Under the pieces are notes generated by a model, which made no database searches, had not been told where the DNA came from, and saw nothing but the letters and a program-made list of their open reading frames with translations. Positions 28,707-37,726 of a DNA stretch of 64,000 nucleotides are shown piece by piece (positions within the stretch are counted from its first letter, which is position 1; every line of letters begins with the position of its first letter). Position numbers and translations under genes: made by a program. The stretch is from Profundibacter sp033851955 (GTDB lineage Bacteria; Pseudomonadota; Alphaproteobacteria; Rhodobacterales; Rhodobacteraceae): the NCBI GenBank assembly GCA_033851955.1, contig JAWSVK010000017.1, positions 1-64,000 on the forward strand, in the 5' to 3' direction.

Positions 28707-28891
28707 AATATTGACTTTTGCATTGCTCTCTTCATGGAAGAATTTATTTAAGCAATGTTAACAAGTGGTTAGGGTGAACTCTTTTTGGAGGCAACATCGG
28801 AAAAGCTGATATTGCTTTTTCAAAAGAAAGAATTTTCAATCCTTAAGGTTACATGGGACCATGACTTCAGCAGAAAAAAGGATGTAGAACC

Positions 28892-29668
28892 ATGAAAGAG
28901 ATTGTCGACCTTAACTGCGACATGGGAGAAGGTTTCGGCCAATGGACACTAGGTGACGCGCCAGACGAAGCGATCATGGCGCTCATCAGCTCCGCCAATA
29001 TAGCCGCAGGATTCCATGCGGGCGATCCAAACTCTATGGATCGAGTTGTTAAGCTTGCGCAATCTTACGGTGTCGGTCTTGGTGCGCATCCTGGCTACAA
29101 TGATCTTCAAGGGTTTGGGCGCAGATACATTAGGGCCAGCTCTGAAGAACTCGTGAACGACATTGTTTATCAAATAGGTGCCTTGCGAGAATTTGGTCGC
29201 CGCTATGGTGTTCAACTGCAGCATGTTAAACTGCACGGTGCACTCTACATGGAGGCTGCCGCTAATGAAGGGCTTTCTGAGATGATTGTCGATACATTAG
29301 ATAAGACTTGTGGAACTTCTATTCTCTTTTGCATGGGTGTCTCAAAGACCTATGAAGTTGCCAAGCGAGCAGGGCATCCTGTAGCGCGCGAATTCTATGC
29401 AGACCGCGACTATGACAAGTCGGGTTCGATAGTTTTTGCTCGCCGCGTTTCACGCCCGAAGCCTGAAGAGATCGCTGCAAAATGCGTTCGCGCTTGCAAA
29501 GAGGGTGTTGTGAAGGCGGTCGACGGGCAAGACATCCCAATTGAGTTCGAGTCGATTTGTTTCCACTCGGACACGCCGGGTGCTCTCGATATGGGAAAAG
29601 CCATTCGAGCAGGCCTTATCGGCGCTGGAATCACAATCGCACCAGCTGCAACAGTACTGGGACTCTAA
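28892..29668 (+). CDS. pxpA: LamB/YcsF family 5-oxoprolinase subunit PxpA
   Basis: 258 residues starting VDLNCDMGEGFGQWTLGDAP, with IAAGFHAGDP and LGAHPGYND, the metal-binding motifs of the LamB/YcsF family. PxpA is thought to hydrolyse the carboxylated or phosphorylated lactam made by PxpBC. A ribosome site AAAGGA lies upstream. Here it heads an operon that also supplies a biotin carrier and a biotin carboxylase, which ordinary pxpABC operons do not need. That suggests a biotin-dependent variant acting on 5-oxoproline or a related lactam. Confidence 0.9.
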   Translation: MKEIVDLNCDMGEGFGQWTLGDAPDEAIMALISSANIAAGFHAGDPNSMDRVVKLAQSYGVGLGAHPGYNDLQGFGRRYIRASSEELVNDIVYQIGALREFGRRYGVQLQHVKLHGALYMEAAANEGLSEMIVDTLDKTCGTSILFCMGVSKTYEVAKRAGHPVAREFYADRDYDKSGSIVFARRVSRPKPEEIAAKCVRACKEGVVKAVDGQDIPIEFESICFHSDTPGALDMGKAIRAGLIGAGITIAPAATVLGL

Positions 29669-29691
29669 TAACCTGAAGAAGGAATAAGAAT

Positions 29692-29928
29692 ATGGCTCAC
29701 GTACTTTCACCATTGCCAGGAACTTTCTACACAAAACCATCGCCAGAGGCGGCGCTATACAAGAGCCCCGGCGACTTAGTCGCGATCGGCGACATCATTG
29801 GCCTGATCGAAGTGATGAAAACCTTCATCGAAGTTAAGGCTGATTTTGCGGGCACTTTTTCCGGCTTCATTGCTGAAGATGGACATCCAGTGACAGCGGG
29901 CCAGGCTTTGGTCGAAGTGGAGGTCTGA
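29692..29928 (+). CDS. stand-alone biotin carboxyl carrier protein
   Basis: 78 residues, essentially one biotinyl domain. The biotin-accepting Lys is in IEVMKTFIEVKAD (the EVMKT form is close to the usual AMKM). It has no Ala/Pro-rich N-terminal arm as in AccB of fatty-acid synthesis, which argues for a dedicated catabolic carrier. It ends one base before accC. It would shuttle carboxybiotin from the carboxylase to the PxpB/PxpC carboxyltransferase. Confidence 0.88.
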   Translation: MAHVLSPLPGTFYTKPSPEAALYKSPGDLVAIGDIIGLIEVMKTFIEVKADFAGTFSGFIAEDGHPVTAGQALVEVEV

Positions 29929-29929
29929 A

Positions 29930-31300
29930 ATGACTATTAAACGCCTGTTCATTGCAAACCGAGGCGAGATCGCGGTCAGAATAATCAAGGCCGCTAAGGA
30001 ACTTGGTATCACGACTATTCAAGCCTATTCTGAAGGCGACGTAGACATGTTGGCTGTCAAGCTGGCAGATGAATCTATCTGCATCGGACCAGCCAAAGCA
30101 GCAGATTCCTATCTAAATGTGAATGGTGTTGTGGCCGCGGCAATCGAGAAGTCGGCCGATGCAGTCCATCCAGGATATGGTTTCTTGTCGGAAAGTCCAG
30201 AGTTCGCACGAGCAATTGAGAAAGCAGGGATGAGCTTTGTTGGTCCTTCGGCGGATACTATTGAGCGCATGGGTGACAAGGTTGCTGCTCGCCAAGCAGC
30301 TGAAGCAGCTGGTGTGCCAGTTGTACCTGGATCAAAGGGTCGGATTGAATCCGTCGACGAGGCTGTAGAAGTCGCTGCAGTCGTTGGGTATCCAGTGATG
30401 GTTAAGGCTGCAGCAGGTGGTGGGGGCAAAGGTATTCGCATCGCCGATAACGAAGAAGACCTTCGTAAATTCGCGCCACAAGCTCAGCAAGAAGCCGCTG
30501 CTGCATTTGGCGACGGTGGCTTGTATGTTGAGCGGGCAGTTAAATCGCCTCGCCACATTGAAGTGCAAATTGTTGGTGACGGTCAAAGGGCAGTTCACTT
30601 TTACGAACGCGAATGCTCGTTGCAACGTCGCCGACAGAAAGTCTGGGAAGAGGCTGGTGCTGACTGTCTTGATGATGAAATACGCGAGAACCTTTGCAAA
30701 GCGGCAGTTGCCCTTGCTGAAGCGGTAAATTACCGTGGAGCAGGTACCTTGGAGTACCTCTATGATGAGGGCTCCAAAGAATTCTACTTCATTGAGATGA
30801 ACACGCGAATTCAAGTTGAGCATCCAGTTACCGAAATGATTACCGGTTTCGACCTGGTCCAAGAAATGATCCGAGTATGTGGTGGAGCGCCACTGAGCGT
30901 AACGCAAGATCAGGTCAAGAAAACCGGTCATGCCATCGAGGTGCGCCTGAATGCCGAAGACCCATTCATGCAATTCCTGCCATTCCCGGGCAAAGTCGAA
31001 AGCCTGAAAATCCCAGAAGGTGAGGGGGTTCGATTTGATCACTTCCTTTATGAAGGCTATCAGATTCCGCCATTTTACGACTCTTTGATAGGCAAGCTGA
31101 TTGTGCATGGGAAAGATCGAGCAGACGCGATTGCTAAGATGGCATCTGCCCTGAACGATCTCCAGATCAACGGACTGAAAACAACGATTCCTCTCCACAA
31201 AGCACTGGCCGCTGACGCTGGTGTCGCATCTGGTGACTTCCACACACAGTGGTTGGAGCCGTGGTTGGATGCTGGAAATTTGAAACCCGAGAGCGAGTGA
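29930..31300 (+). CDS. biotin carboxylase (AccC-like)
   Basis: 456 residues, the full biotin carboxylase fold. It has the N-terminal RLFIANRGEIAVRIIKAAKE, ATP-grasp loop KAAAGGGGKGIR, catalytic region NTRIQVEHPVTEMITGFDLV, and a C-terminal domain. It carboxylates biotin on the carrier protein encoded just upstream using ATP and bicarbonate. Position between pxpA and pxpB makes it a dedicated subunit rather than the housekeeping AccC. Confidence 0.92.
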   Translation: MTIKRLFIANRGEIAVRIIKAAKELGITTIQAYSEGDVDMLAVKLADESICIGPAKAADSYLNVNGVVAAAIEKSADAVHPGYGFLSESPEFARAIEKAGMSFVGPSADTIERMGDKVAARQAAEAAGVPVVPGSKGRIESVDEAVEVAAVVGYPVMVKAAAGGGGKGIRIADNEEDLRKFAPQAQQEAAAAFGDGGLYVERAVKSPRHIEVQIVGDGQRAVHFYERECSLQRRRQKVWEEAGADCLDDEIRENLCKAAVALAEAVNYRGAGTLEYLYDEGSKEFYFIEMNTRIQVEHPVTEMITGFDLVQEMIRVCGGAPLSVTQDQVKKTGHAIEVRLNAEDPFMQFLPFPGKVESLKIPEGEGVRFDHFLYEGYQIPPFYDSLIGKLIVHGKDRADAIAKMASALNDLQINGLKTTIPLHKALAADAGVASGDFHTQWLEPWLDAGNLKPESE

Positions 31301-31310
31301 GGAAGTCACA

Positions 31311-32186
31311 ATGAAAACCAGGTACACATTCGGGGGCGACGAGCACGTTTATGTTGAGATGGACGATGAGATGTCCCTCGACGCGTTCTTTAAGTCTCTT
31401 TCCATGAGCAACGCTGTCCGCGATGCGAACATTGAGGGCGTCACTGAAATATGCCCTGCAAACGCGTCTTTCCAAGTTCGGTTTGATCCCGACGTGATCC
31501 ATCCTGATGATATTATGGCCAGGGTTAAAGAACTGGAGCATAAGGCTGAAGCTGCGGAGAAGCGGATGACGACGCGTATCGTTGAAATCCCTGTTTTCTA
31601 TAAGGATCCTTGGACGCACGAAACGTTGATGAGATTCCGTGAACGCCATCAGGATCCGAACGGAACGGACCTTGACTATGCTGCCAAGATCAACGGCTTC
31701 GCAACTGCAGATGCGTTTATTGAAGCACATCATTCCCAGCCTTGGTTTGTTTCGATGGTTGGCTTCGTTGCGGGTTTGCCATTCCTCTATCAGCTCGTTG
31801 ACCGTGACAAGCAATTGCAGGTGCCAAAGTACCTGAGTCCACGCACAGACACGCCAAAACAGACGGTTGGATATGGTGGTTGCTTCTCTTGTATCTATTC
31901 CGTTCGCGGCGCGGGGGGATATCAGATGTTCGGTGTCACTCCGATGCCGATCTACGACCCAGAGCAAAAAGTCGCGCACCTGAAAGATTTCATGGTGTTC
32001 TTCAAGCCAGGTGACATAGTGAAATGGAAACCCATTGATCGGGCCGAGTACGATGCAGTTCTCGCCGCAGTAGAAGATGGCACCTACGTGCCGAAAATCG
32101 CAGAAGTCGAGTTCGACCTCGATGAATTCAATGCCGACATGCGCGGCACGAATGCGAAGATGTTGGAGGCCCTCAATGGCGCTTAA
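31311..32186 (+). CDS. pxpB: PxpB-like carboxyltransferase subunit 1, long form
   Basis: 291 residues, about 60-70 more than usual PxpB/KipI. The extra region (about 80-150) and the sequence FVAGLPFLYQL, PKYLSPRTDTPKQTVGYGG and GGYQMFGVTPMPIYDP resemble the carboxyltransferase domain of urea carboxylase. It probably forms, with PxpC, the carboxyltransferase that moves CO2 from biotin to a urea-like or lactam nitrogen. It overlaps pxpC by 11 bases. Confidence 0.85.
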   Translation: MKTRYTFGGDEHVYVEMDDEMSLDAFFKSLSMSNAVRDANIEGVTEICPANASFQVRFDPDVIHPDDIMARVKELEHKAEAAEKRMTTRIVEIPVFYKDPWTHETLMRFRERHQDPNGTDLDYAAKINGFATADAFIEAHHSQPWFVSMVGFVAGLPFLYQLVDRDKQLQVPKYLSPRTDTPKQTVGYGGCFSCIYSVRGAGGYQMFGVTPMPIYDPEQKVAHLKDFMVFFKPGDIVKWKPIDRAEYDAVLAAVEDGTYVPKIAEVEFDLDEFNADMRGTNAKMLEALNGA

Positions 32187-33147
32187 GATCAAAAATCCGG
32201 GTCTCGCGACCTCTATCCAAGACCTTGGCCGCATCGGTTATTTTCATCTTGGAATTCCGCTTAGCGGAGCGATGGATCGTTATGCGCTGCGCGCCGCCAA
32301 CATGCTTGTTGGCAACGACGAAGGCTCGGCCTGTCTCGAAGCCGTCTTTATGGGCCCAGAAATAGAGTTCACGAAAACGGCAACGGTGGCTGTTACGGGA
32401 GCGACTTTGCCAATAAAAGTTGATGGCGAGCTTCAAGAAGCGTGGTCTTCGTTCGTGGTGAAAGCTGGACAAACGCTAAGCTTTGATTTTCTTCAAGCGG
32501 GTGCCCGGATTTACATCGCCGTGAGCGGAGGAATAACAACACCAGAAGCGCTTGGCAGTCGTTCAACCTATCCGATTGGCGCTCTTGGTGGTGTCGATGG
32601 TCGGGCGGTCCAAGCGGGGGACGAATTGCCAACTGGCGGCTCAGAAGGACCTGGAGTCGGTCGTATTGTTTCGGAACCTCTTCGCCGGAAACCAGGAACA
32701 CCTGCCAGTCTTCGCGTTCTCCCCGGATTGTACTGGCACCGCCTGACAGAAGCGGCGGGTGTTGGGTTCTTCGAAGACGAATGGATGGTTGCACCCGAAG
32801 CGGACCGTATGGGTTACCGCTTCAAAGGTGGTCGTCCTCTTGAGTTTGTAGACCGCGAGCAACCTTTTGGCGCGGGCGCTGATCCATCAAACATTGTGGA
32901 CGGCTGCTACTCTTATGGCTCCATCCAAGTTCCCGGCGGAACAGAGCCAATTGTTCTTCACCGTGATGCTGTTTCCGGCGGTGGCTATTTCACTCTTGGA
33001 GCGGTTATTTCTGCGGATATGGACCTCATCGGTCAACTGCAGCCACACACACCAGTAAAGTTCATGAAGGTCGACATGGCGCAGGCAATTGCCGCGCGTG
33101 AAGACCGGAAGGAATTGCTTTCAAAGATAAGAAAAGAGCTCGGCTAA
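32176..33147 (+). CDS. pxpC: PxpC-like carboxyltransferase subunit 2
   Basis: 323 residues with the KipA/AHS2 family start LKIKNPGLATSIQDLGRIGY and GIPLSGAMDRYALRAANMLV, plus IAVSGGITTPEALGSRSTY. The ATG at 32176 gives this conserved N-terminus; an upstream frame from 32077 is spurious. It forms the second half of the carboxyltransferase with PxpB. It closes the pxp operon, 70 bases before the binding-protein gene. Confidence 0.9.
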   Translation: MALKIKNPGLATSIQDLGRIGYFHLGIPLSGAMDRYALRAANMLVGNDEGSACLEAVFMGPEIEFTKTATVAVTGATLPIKVDGELQEAWSSFVVKAGQTLSFDFLQAGARIYIAVSGGITTPEALGSRSTYPIGALGGVDGRAVQAGDELPTGGSEGPGVGRIVSEPLRRKPGTPASLRVLPGLYWHRLTEAAGVGFFEDEWMVAPEADRMGYRFKGGRPLEFVDREQPFGAGADPSNIVDGCYSYGSIQVPGGTEPIVLHRDAVSGGGYFTLGAVISADMDLIGQLQPHTPVKFMKVDMAQAIAAREDRKELLSKIRKELG

Positions 33148-33217
33148 GAGCCTAATACCAACCCCAAATTGCGAAAACTCGCATTGGATTACTGTAACTG
33201 ACTAGGAGATCAGAATA

Positions 33218-34294
33218 ATGAAACTCGTTCTAAAAACGGCTGCGGCCATGGCATTGACTGTCGCCATTCCGGCCACAGCATTTGCTGAAGATTCTTGGTT
33301 CCCATACCCGGCAGAAGAAGTAACACCTGCATTCTCAGCGGATGGAACAACATCAGACGTTATTTACACTGCGTTGGATTCAGCGGAAAAAGCTTGGAAC
33401 ATCTGTGTGTCTTTCCCACACATGAAAGATGCGTATTGGCTTGGTGTTAACTATGGCGTTACCGACGAAGCAACACGTCTTGGCGTTAATTTGAATCTTG
33501 TCGAAGCCGGTGGATATACGGAATTGAACCGTCAAATCAGCCAAATTGAAGATTGCGTCGCCGGCGGGGCAGATGCTGTTGTCGTTGGTGCTATCTCTTT
33601 TGATGGTCTCAACAATGTTATCGGTGAAGTGGCAGCCAAAGGTATTCCAGTAATCGACGTAATCAACGGCGTATCTTCTGCAGATATTTCGGCTAAATCT
33701 TTGGTGTCCTTCAAAGTTATGGGACACGAAACAGGCGCCTATCTTGCCGCGAAGCACCCAGCCGGTTCTGAATCCGTAAAAGTTGGTTGGTTCCCTGGGC
33801 CTGCAGGAGCAGGTTGGGTAGAAGCGGCTCACGCCGGATTTATGGAAGCTGTTGAAGGCTCCGCTGTTGTGGTTCTTGAACCACGCTTCGGTGATACAGG
33901 CAAAGAAACACAGCTGAAATTGGTTGAAGACGTTCTACAAGCAAATCCTGATGTGCGTTACCTCGCGGGCACAGCTGTGACGGCGGAAGCTGCTCAGGGC
34001 ATTATTCGCGAACGTGAACTGCAAGGTAAAGTTGACTTGCTGGCCTTCTATATGACGCCAGGTGTCTACACTGGCATTGAGCGTGGCTTCATACTGGCTG
34101 CTCCGGCAGACAGCATGGTTATTCAAGGCCGTGTGGCAATCGACCAAGCCGTTCGCATCCTCGAGGGCAAGGACTACGTTCAGCACGTTGGTCCGAAGAT
34201 CTTTGTGGTTGACCCCGACAACATTGGCGAAGTGTCTCGCGAAAATATCCTTCCACCTGAAGGTTTCTCGCCAGTCTTCTCCGTGTCCAACTAA
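33218..34294 (+). CDS. TorT-like periplasmic binding protein
   Basis: 358 residues with a signal peptide ending ATAFAED. The mature part contains ICVSFPHMKDAYWLGVNYG, LVEAGGYTELNRQISQIEDC and GGADAVVVGAISFDGL. This matches the TorT branch of type I binding proteins (TorT senses TMAO for a two-component system). Here it has no sensor kinase but lies before a sugar-type ATPase and permease, so it is probably the binding protein of an ABC importer for the compound degraded by the pxp and gab genes. Confidence 0.85.
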   Translation: MKLVLKTAAAMALTVAIPATAFAEDSWFPYPAEEVTPAFSADGTTSDVIYTALDSAEKAWNICVSFPHMKDAYWLGVNYGVTDEATRLGVNLNLVEAGGYTELNRQISQIEDCVAGGADAVVVGAISFDGLNNVIGEVAAKGIPVIDVINGVSSADISAKSLVSFKVMGHETGAYLAAKHPAGSESVKVGWFPGPAGAGWVEAAHAGFMEAVEGSAVVVLEPRFGDTGKETQLKLVEDVLQANPDVRYLAGTAVTAEAAQGIIRERELQGKVDLLAFYMTPGVYTGIERGFILAAPADSMVIQGRVAIDQAVRILEGKDYVQHVGPKIFVVDPDNIGEVSRENILPPEGFSPVFSVSN

Positions 34295-34315
34295 CGACCT
34301 CCCTGTTGTTGGACT

Positions 34316-34358
34316 GCGGGCCGGTATGGGCCTGTCCCACCCACCGGCCCGCTTTTTT
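34316..34358 (+). terminator. attenuator-like terminator after the binding-protein gene
   Basis: A stem GCGGGCCGGT / ACCGGCCCGC (10 bp, with a small GGG/CCC inner stem) is followed by TTTTTT. It lies between the binding protein stop and the ATPase gene, whose ribosome site GGAG directly follows. It should stop most transcription here. Confidence 0.8.
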
Positions 34359-34368
34359 GGAGACCAAA

Positions 34369-35877
34369 ATGACTTCTACATCCCTCATCGAAACAAAAGC
34401 TCTCACAAAGCGGTATCCAGGAGTTCTAGCATTGAACTCGGTTGATTTCGACTTGAAATCGGGTGAAGTGCATGTGCTCTTTGGTGAAAATGGGGCAGGT
34501 AAATCCACCCTGATTTCGATGCTAGCGGGGGCAAACATCCCCTCAAAAGGCAGTATTGTTTTGGATGGCGACGAGGTCAAATTTGACACCGTTGCGGATG
34601 CTCAAAAAAAAGGCATTTACACAGTTTTTCAAGAGTTCTCTCTGATCCCTACATTAACGGTCGCGCAGAATATCTTCTTGGGTTGGGAGCCTCGCAAAGG
34701 CCCCTTCATTGACCACGGAACAATGCGCAAGCGCTCACACGAGATGCTGCTTGAGCTTGGTTTCGACATTAACCCCAATGCGATCGTTGCGCAGTTGTCG
34801 CGCGCGCAACAGCAGATGGTTGAAATAACCAAAGCATTTCATGGCGATTTGAAAGTTCTCATCCTTGATGAACCCACAGCGTCTTTGACCGACAAAGAGG
34901 TCGACCATCTATTCGAGTTCGTCATTGGTCTCAAAGCGAAGGGCGTTGGGGTCATCTACATATCCCATCGAATTCAGGAGTTTTCTAGGATCGCAAATCG
35001 GGTCACGGTTCTCCGTGACGGCGGAAAGATTGGCACTGTTGATATGGCCGACACCGACGATAATGCGCTCGTTGAAATGATGACGGGACGAGCGATCGAC
35101 GAAATTTATCCTAAGATAACAAAAGGATCAGGAGAAGTTCTGCTTTCTGTCGAGAAGCTAAGAACTGCAGGCATTCACGATGCTACATTTGAGGTTCGCG
35201 CCGGTGAAGTGCTGGGTGTTGCTGGTCTAGTTGGTTCAGGTAAGTCTCGACTATTTAGAACTGTCATGGGCTTGACAACACGTGTGTCAGGCAAAGTGAC
35301 GTTGCATGGCAAAGACATTAGCCAGGCACCGACGCGCGACATTATCAAAGATGGCGTTTACTACCTATCCCCTGACCGCAAGGCCGAGGGGCTTGATTTG
35401 GCGAAGTCCGCGACCGAAAATCTGGCGATCAACTTGGTCATGGGCGATAAAGTTGGTGGCAATTCACAACTAGTGAAGTGGGCAGAGGTCAATTCGGAGG
35501 CCGTGACAATCTCTGACTATGTGGAACTTCAAGAGTCTTATCGGTTCAAACCCGTTTCGCAGCTTTCTGGCGGCAATCAGCAGAAGGTTCTTTTCGGCAA
35601 ATGCTTTGGCCAAAACGCGGATATTATTATATTTGATGAGCCAACTGTCGGTGTCGACATGGGGACGCGAGCTGCACTCTATCTCCTTATTAAAGAGCTC
35701 GCTGAGTCTGGCAAAGCAGTCGTCGTGATCTCGTCAGACTTACCCGAGGTCATGAACCTCTCTCACCGAATGATTGTTCTGGCTCATGGTCACATCTCAG
35801 CCGAGTTGTCTGGCGATGACATGACCGAAGAACAAGTTCTCAAATTCTTCTTTGACGAAACCGGAGCAAAAATATGA
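34369..35877 (+). CDS. sugar-type ABC ATPase, duplicated (RbsA-like)
   Basis: About 502 residues with two ATPase halves. The first has GENGAGKSTL, LSRAQQQMVEI and LILDEPTASLTDKE. The second has GLVGSGKSRL, LSGGNQQKV and IIFDEPTVGVDMGT. In RbsA-type proteins the second half is usually altered; here its Walker A is kept. The ATG at 34369 follows GGAG; the frame extends upstream through the terminator. It energises the RbsC-like permease. Confidence 0.93.
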   Translation: MTSTSLIETKALTKRYPGVLALNSVDFDLKSGEVHVLFGENGAGKSTLISMLAGANIPSKGSIVLDGDEVKFDTVADAQKKGIYTVFQEFSLIPTLTVAQNIFLGWEPRKGPFIDHGTMRKRSHEMLLELGFDINPNAIVAQLSRAQQQMVEITKAFHGDLKVLILDEPTASLTDKEVDHLFEFVIGLKAKGVGVIYISHRIQEFSRIANRVTVLRDGGKIGTVDMADTDDNALVEMMTGRAIDEIYPKITKGSGEVLLSVEKLRTAGIHDATFEVRAGEVLGVAGLVGSGKSRLFRTVMGLTTRVSGKVTLHGKDISQAPTRDIIKDGVYYLSPDRKAEGLDLAKSATENLAINLVMGDKVGGNSQLVKWAEVNSEAVTISDYVELQESYRFKPVSQLSGGNQQKVLFGKCFGQNADIIIFDEPTVGVDMGTRAALYLLIKELAESGKAVVVISSDLPEVMNLSHRMIVLAHGHISAELSGDDMTEEQVLKFFFDETGAKI

Positions 35878-36884
35878 CCACAAAACCCAAAACAACAGGG
35901 CCTTTTGATCTTATCAGGAGGGTTTTCATCAAAGTTGGAGTTCTGCCCTTCTTTCTGGTTGCAGCCCTTGTGATTTTCACTGCCCTTTCTTCGAAATTTT
36001 TGACGGGTCAAAACCTAGTTAACGTAGCAAGGCAGTCAGTCTATCTTGTACTCGTCTCGATGGGGCAAATGCTGGTATTGATTTCTGGCGGCTTTGACCT
36101 TTCAGTCGGTACCTCCATTGCGCTGACCTCGGTGGTCTCTGCTTTAGGTATGGTTTGGTTTGCCGGAATTTTTCCTGATGCGCTCTGGCTTGCGATTATG
36201 CTTGGCGCGTTCATGGGCTTCGGCGCAGCGATCATGGTTGGTTTGGTCAACGGCGTTGGTGTCGCCTACTTCGAAGTGTCTCCATTCATCATGACTTTAG
36301 GTGTCTCCTCGGTCGGTGCCGGGCTCGCGTTGTTCCTAACCGGGGGTGTTCCGGTATCGAACCTGCCGTTCGCCTTTGGAGATACATTTGGTTTTGGCAG
36401 GTTATGGGGAGTTCCGGTGCCAGTCATCATTGCTTTGATCTGCATTGTTGTAATGTGGTTGTTTATGTCTCGGACCCGTCTTGGTACCCAAGTCTATGCA
36501 GTCGGTGGAAACATCAAAGCGGCCCGTCTTTCGGCAATCAATACCAAACGCACGCTCATGATCGCCTATATCATTTGCGCACTGATCGCTTCTCTGACAG
36601 GGCTGTTGTTGACAGCACGCGTTGAGTCTGGAGAAGCAAACCTTGGTAGCTCTATAGCACTTGAATCCATCGCAGCCTGTGTCATCGCAGGTGTTTCGCT
36701 CAGAGGCGGTATTGGTCGGGTCGAGAATGTGGTTCTCGGCGCGTTCTTTATTGCCCTTGCTCAGAATGGTATGAATCTTGCTCAAGTCAGTTCTTACATG
36801 CAGATGGTTCTGCTAGGTGCCTTGCTGATCCTAGCTGTTATCTTTGACCAAATGCGCTATCGGATGATCTTGAGCGGAAATTAG
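35874..36884 (+). CDS. sugar-type ABC permease (RbsC-like)
   Basis: 336 residues with about eight to ten transmembrane segments and the BPD_transp_2 hallmarks GGFDLSVGTSIALTSVV and the AVGGNIKAARLSAINT loop. It overlaps the ATPase gene by ATGA. Only one permease gene is present, so it presumably works as a homodimer. A terminator follows. Confidence 0.93.
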   Translation: MTTKPKTTGPFDLIRRVFIKVGVLPFFLVAALVIFTALSSKFLTGQNLVNVARQSVYLVLVSMGQMLVLISGGFDLSVGTSIALTSVVSALGMVWFAGIFPDALWLAIMLGAFMGFGAAIMVGLVNGVGVAYFEVSPFIMTLGVSSVGAGLALFLTGGVPVSNLPFAFGDTFGFGRLWGVPVPVIIALICIVVMWLFMSRTRLGTQVYAVGGNIKAARLSAINTKRTLMIAYIICALIASLTGLLLTARVESGEANLGSSIALESIAACVIAGVSLRGGIGRVENVVLGAFFIALAQNGMNLAQVSSYMQMVLLGALLILAVIFDQMRYRMILSGN

Positions 36885-36905
36885 CACAGACCCCATACAC
36901 AGTCT

Positions 36906-36933
36906 CGAAGGGCCGAGATTTTTCGGCCCTTCG
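36906..36933. terminator. terminator-like hairpin after RbsC-like gene
   Basis: A perfect 11-bp stem CGAAGGGCCGA / TCGGCCCTTCG with a 6-base loop lies between the plus-strand permease and the minus-strand regulator, so it could serve both strands. It has no strong T-run on the plus side. Confidence 0.65.
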
Positions 36934-37022
36934 TCTGATAAATACTTTCGAAAGGACATCATCGCCGTCGTATGCAGTTGCAGAAAATCGTGCAAAACGT
37001 TCCGCTTTAATTTAGTTTCAGA

Positions 37023-37589
37023 CTAAAACGTAGGTGGCGTGCAGGCGCTTACAATTACACATGGATCAGGGCCAATTTGCCGAAACCTATGGGGTTTGTT
37101 GCTGTCAAAATAATAGGCGTCGCCCTGACCTAGAATTTTGCGTTGCTCTCCGACTGTGATCTCAATGCGTCCGGAAATCACAACGCCGCCTTCTTCGCCA
37201 TCATGAACGTACATAACACGGCCCGTATCGGCGCCCTTTTCATAGGTTTCATGCAAAATCATCATGGCGCGACCAAAGAGGTCTGTCCCGACTTGCTTAA
37301 GTGACAAGCTGCCTTTGCCGATTTCCGGCAGCTCCTCCGCGGCGTAAAACACCGTTGTTTCGATTTCTGGTTCGAACGAGAAAAACTCCGAGAGACTTAT
37401 GGGGATGCCGTCCAAAATACGGCGCAAAGCCCCAACGGATGGGTTCATCTTGCCCGACTCGATCAGAGAAATAGTAGAGTTAGGGACGGCAGTTTTTTTC
37501 GCAAGGGCCCGCTGAGAAAGGCCAACTTGCTCGCGTATGGCGCGAAGGCGTGGCCCTAAAAGTAGATCTTCTTGAGAGGTGTTTGACAT
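37023..37589 (-). CDS. XRE/cupin regulator (PuuR-like)
   Basis: About 188 residues. A helix-turn-helix (GPRLRAIREQVGLSQRALAK, NSTISLIESGKM) is joined to a C-terminal cupin domain (EEGGVVISGRIEITVGEQ, FDSNKPHRFRQ). The fold matches PuuR and related regulators of putrescine and GABA catabolism. ATG at 37589 is used because AGGATA lies about 8 bases upstream. It is divergent from gabT and probably represses gabTD. Confidence 0.88.
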   Translation of the reverse strand: MSNTSQEDLLLGPRLRAIREQVGLSQRALAKKTAVPNSTISLIESGKMNPSVGALRRILDGIPISLSEFFSFEPEIETTVFYAAEELPEIGKGSLSLKQVGTDLFGRAMMILHETYEKGADTGRVMYVHDGEEGGVVISGRIEITVGEQRKILGQGDAYYFDSNKPHRFRQIGPDPCVIVSACTPPTF

Positions 37590-37620
37590 GGTCAATATCC
37601 TAAACAATTTGAATTTGACC
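37590..37620. promoter_or_regulatory. candidate PuuR-like operator
   Basis: GGTCAA at 37590-37595 and TTGACC at 37615-37620 form an inverted repeat directly before the regulator start, in the region shared with gabT. Autoregulation, and control of gabT, would fit. Short arms make this uncertain. Confidence 0.35.
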
Positions 37621-37726
37621 TGTTATAAATCAATAGGTTGCGGCGAGCAAGAAACAGTCTTTTAAAGATAAATGAACGCTCTAAACATAAGAAGATCGGA
37701 TTTATATCCCAGAAAAGGAAATTTTA

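Noticed and set aside
30332..32234. Long minus-strand frames of 331 and 355 codons
   Set aside because: They are antisense to accC and pxpB/pxpC, which have full family motifs; no motif is visible in the antisense products.
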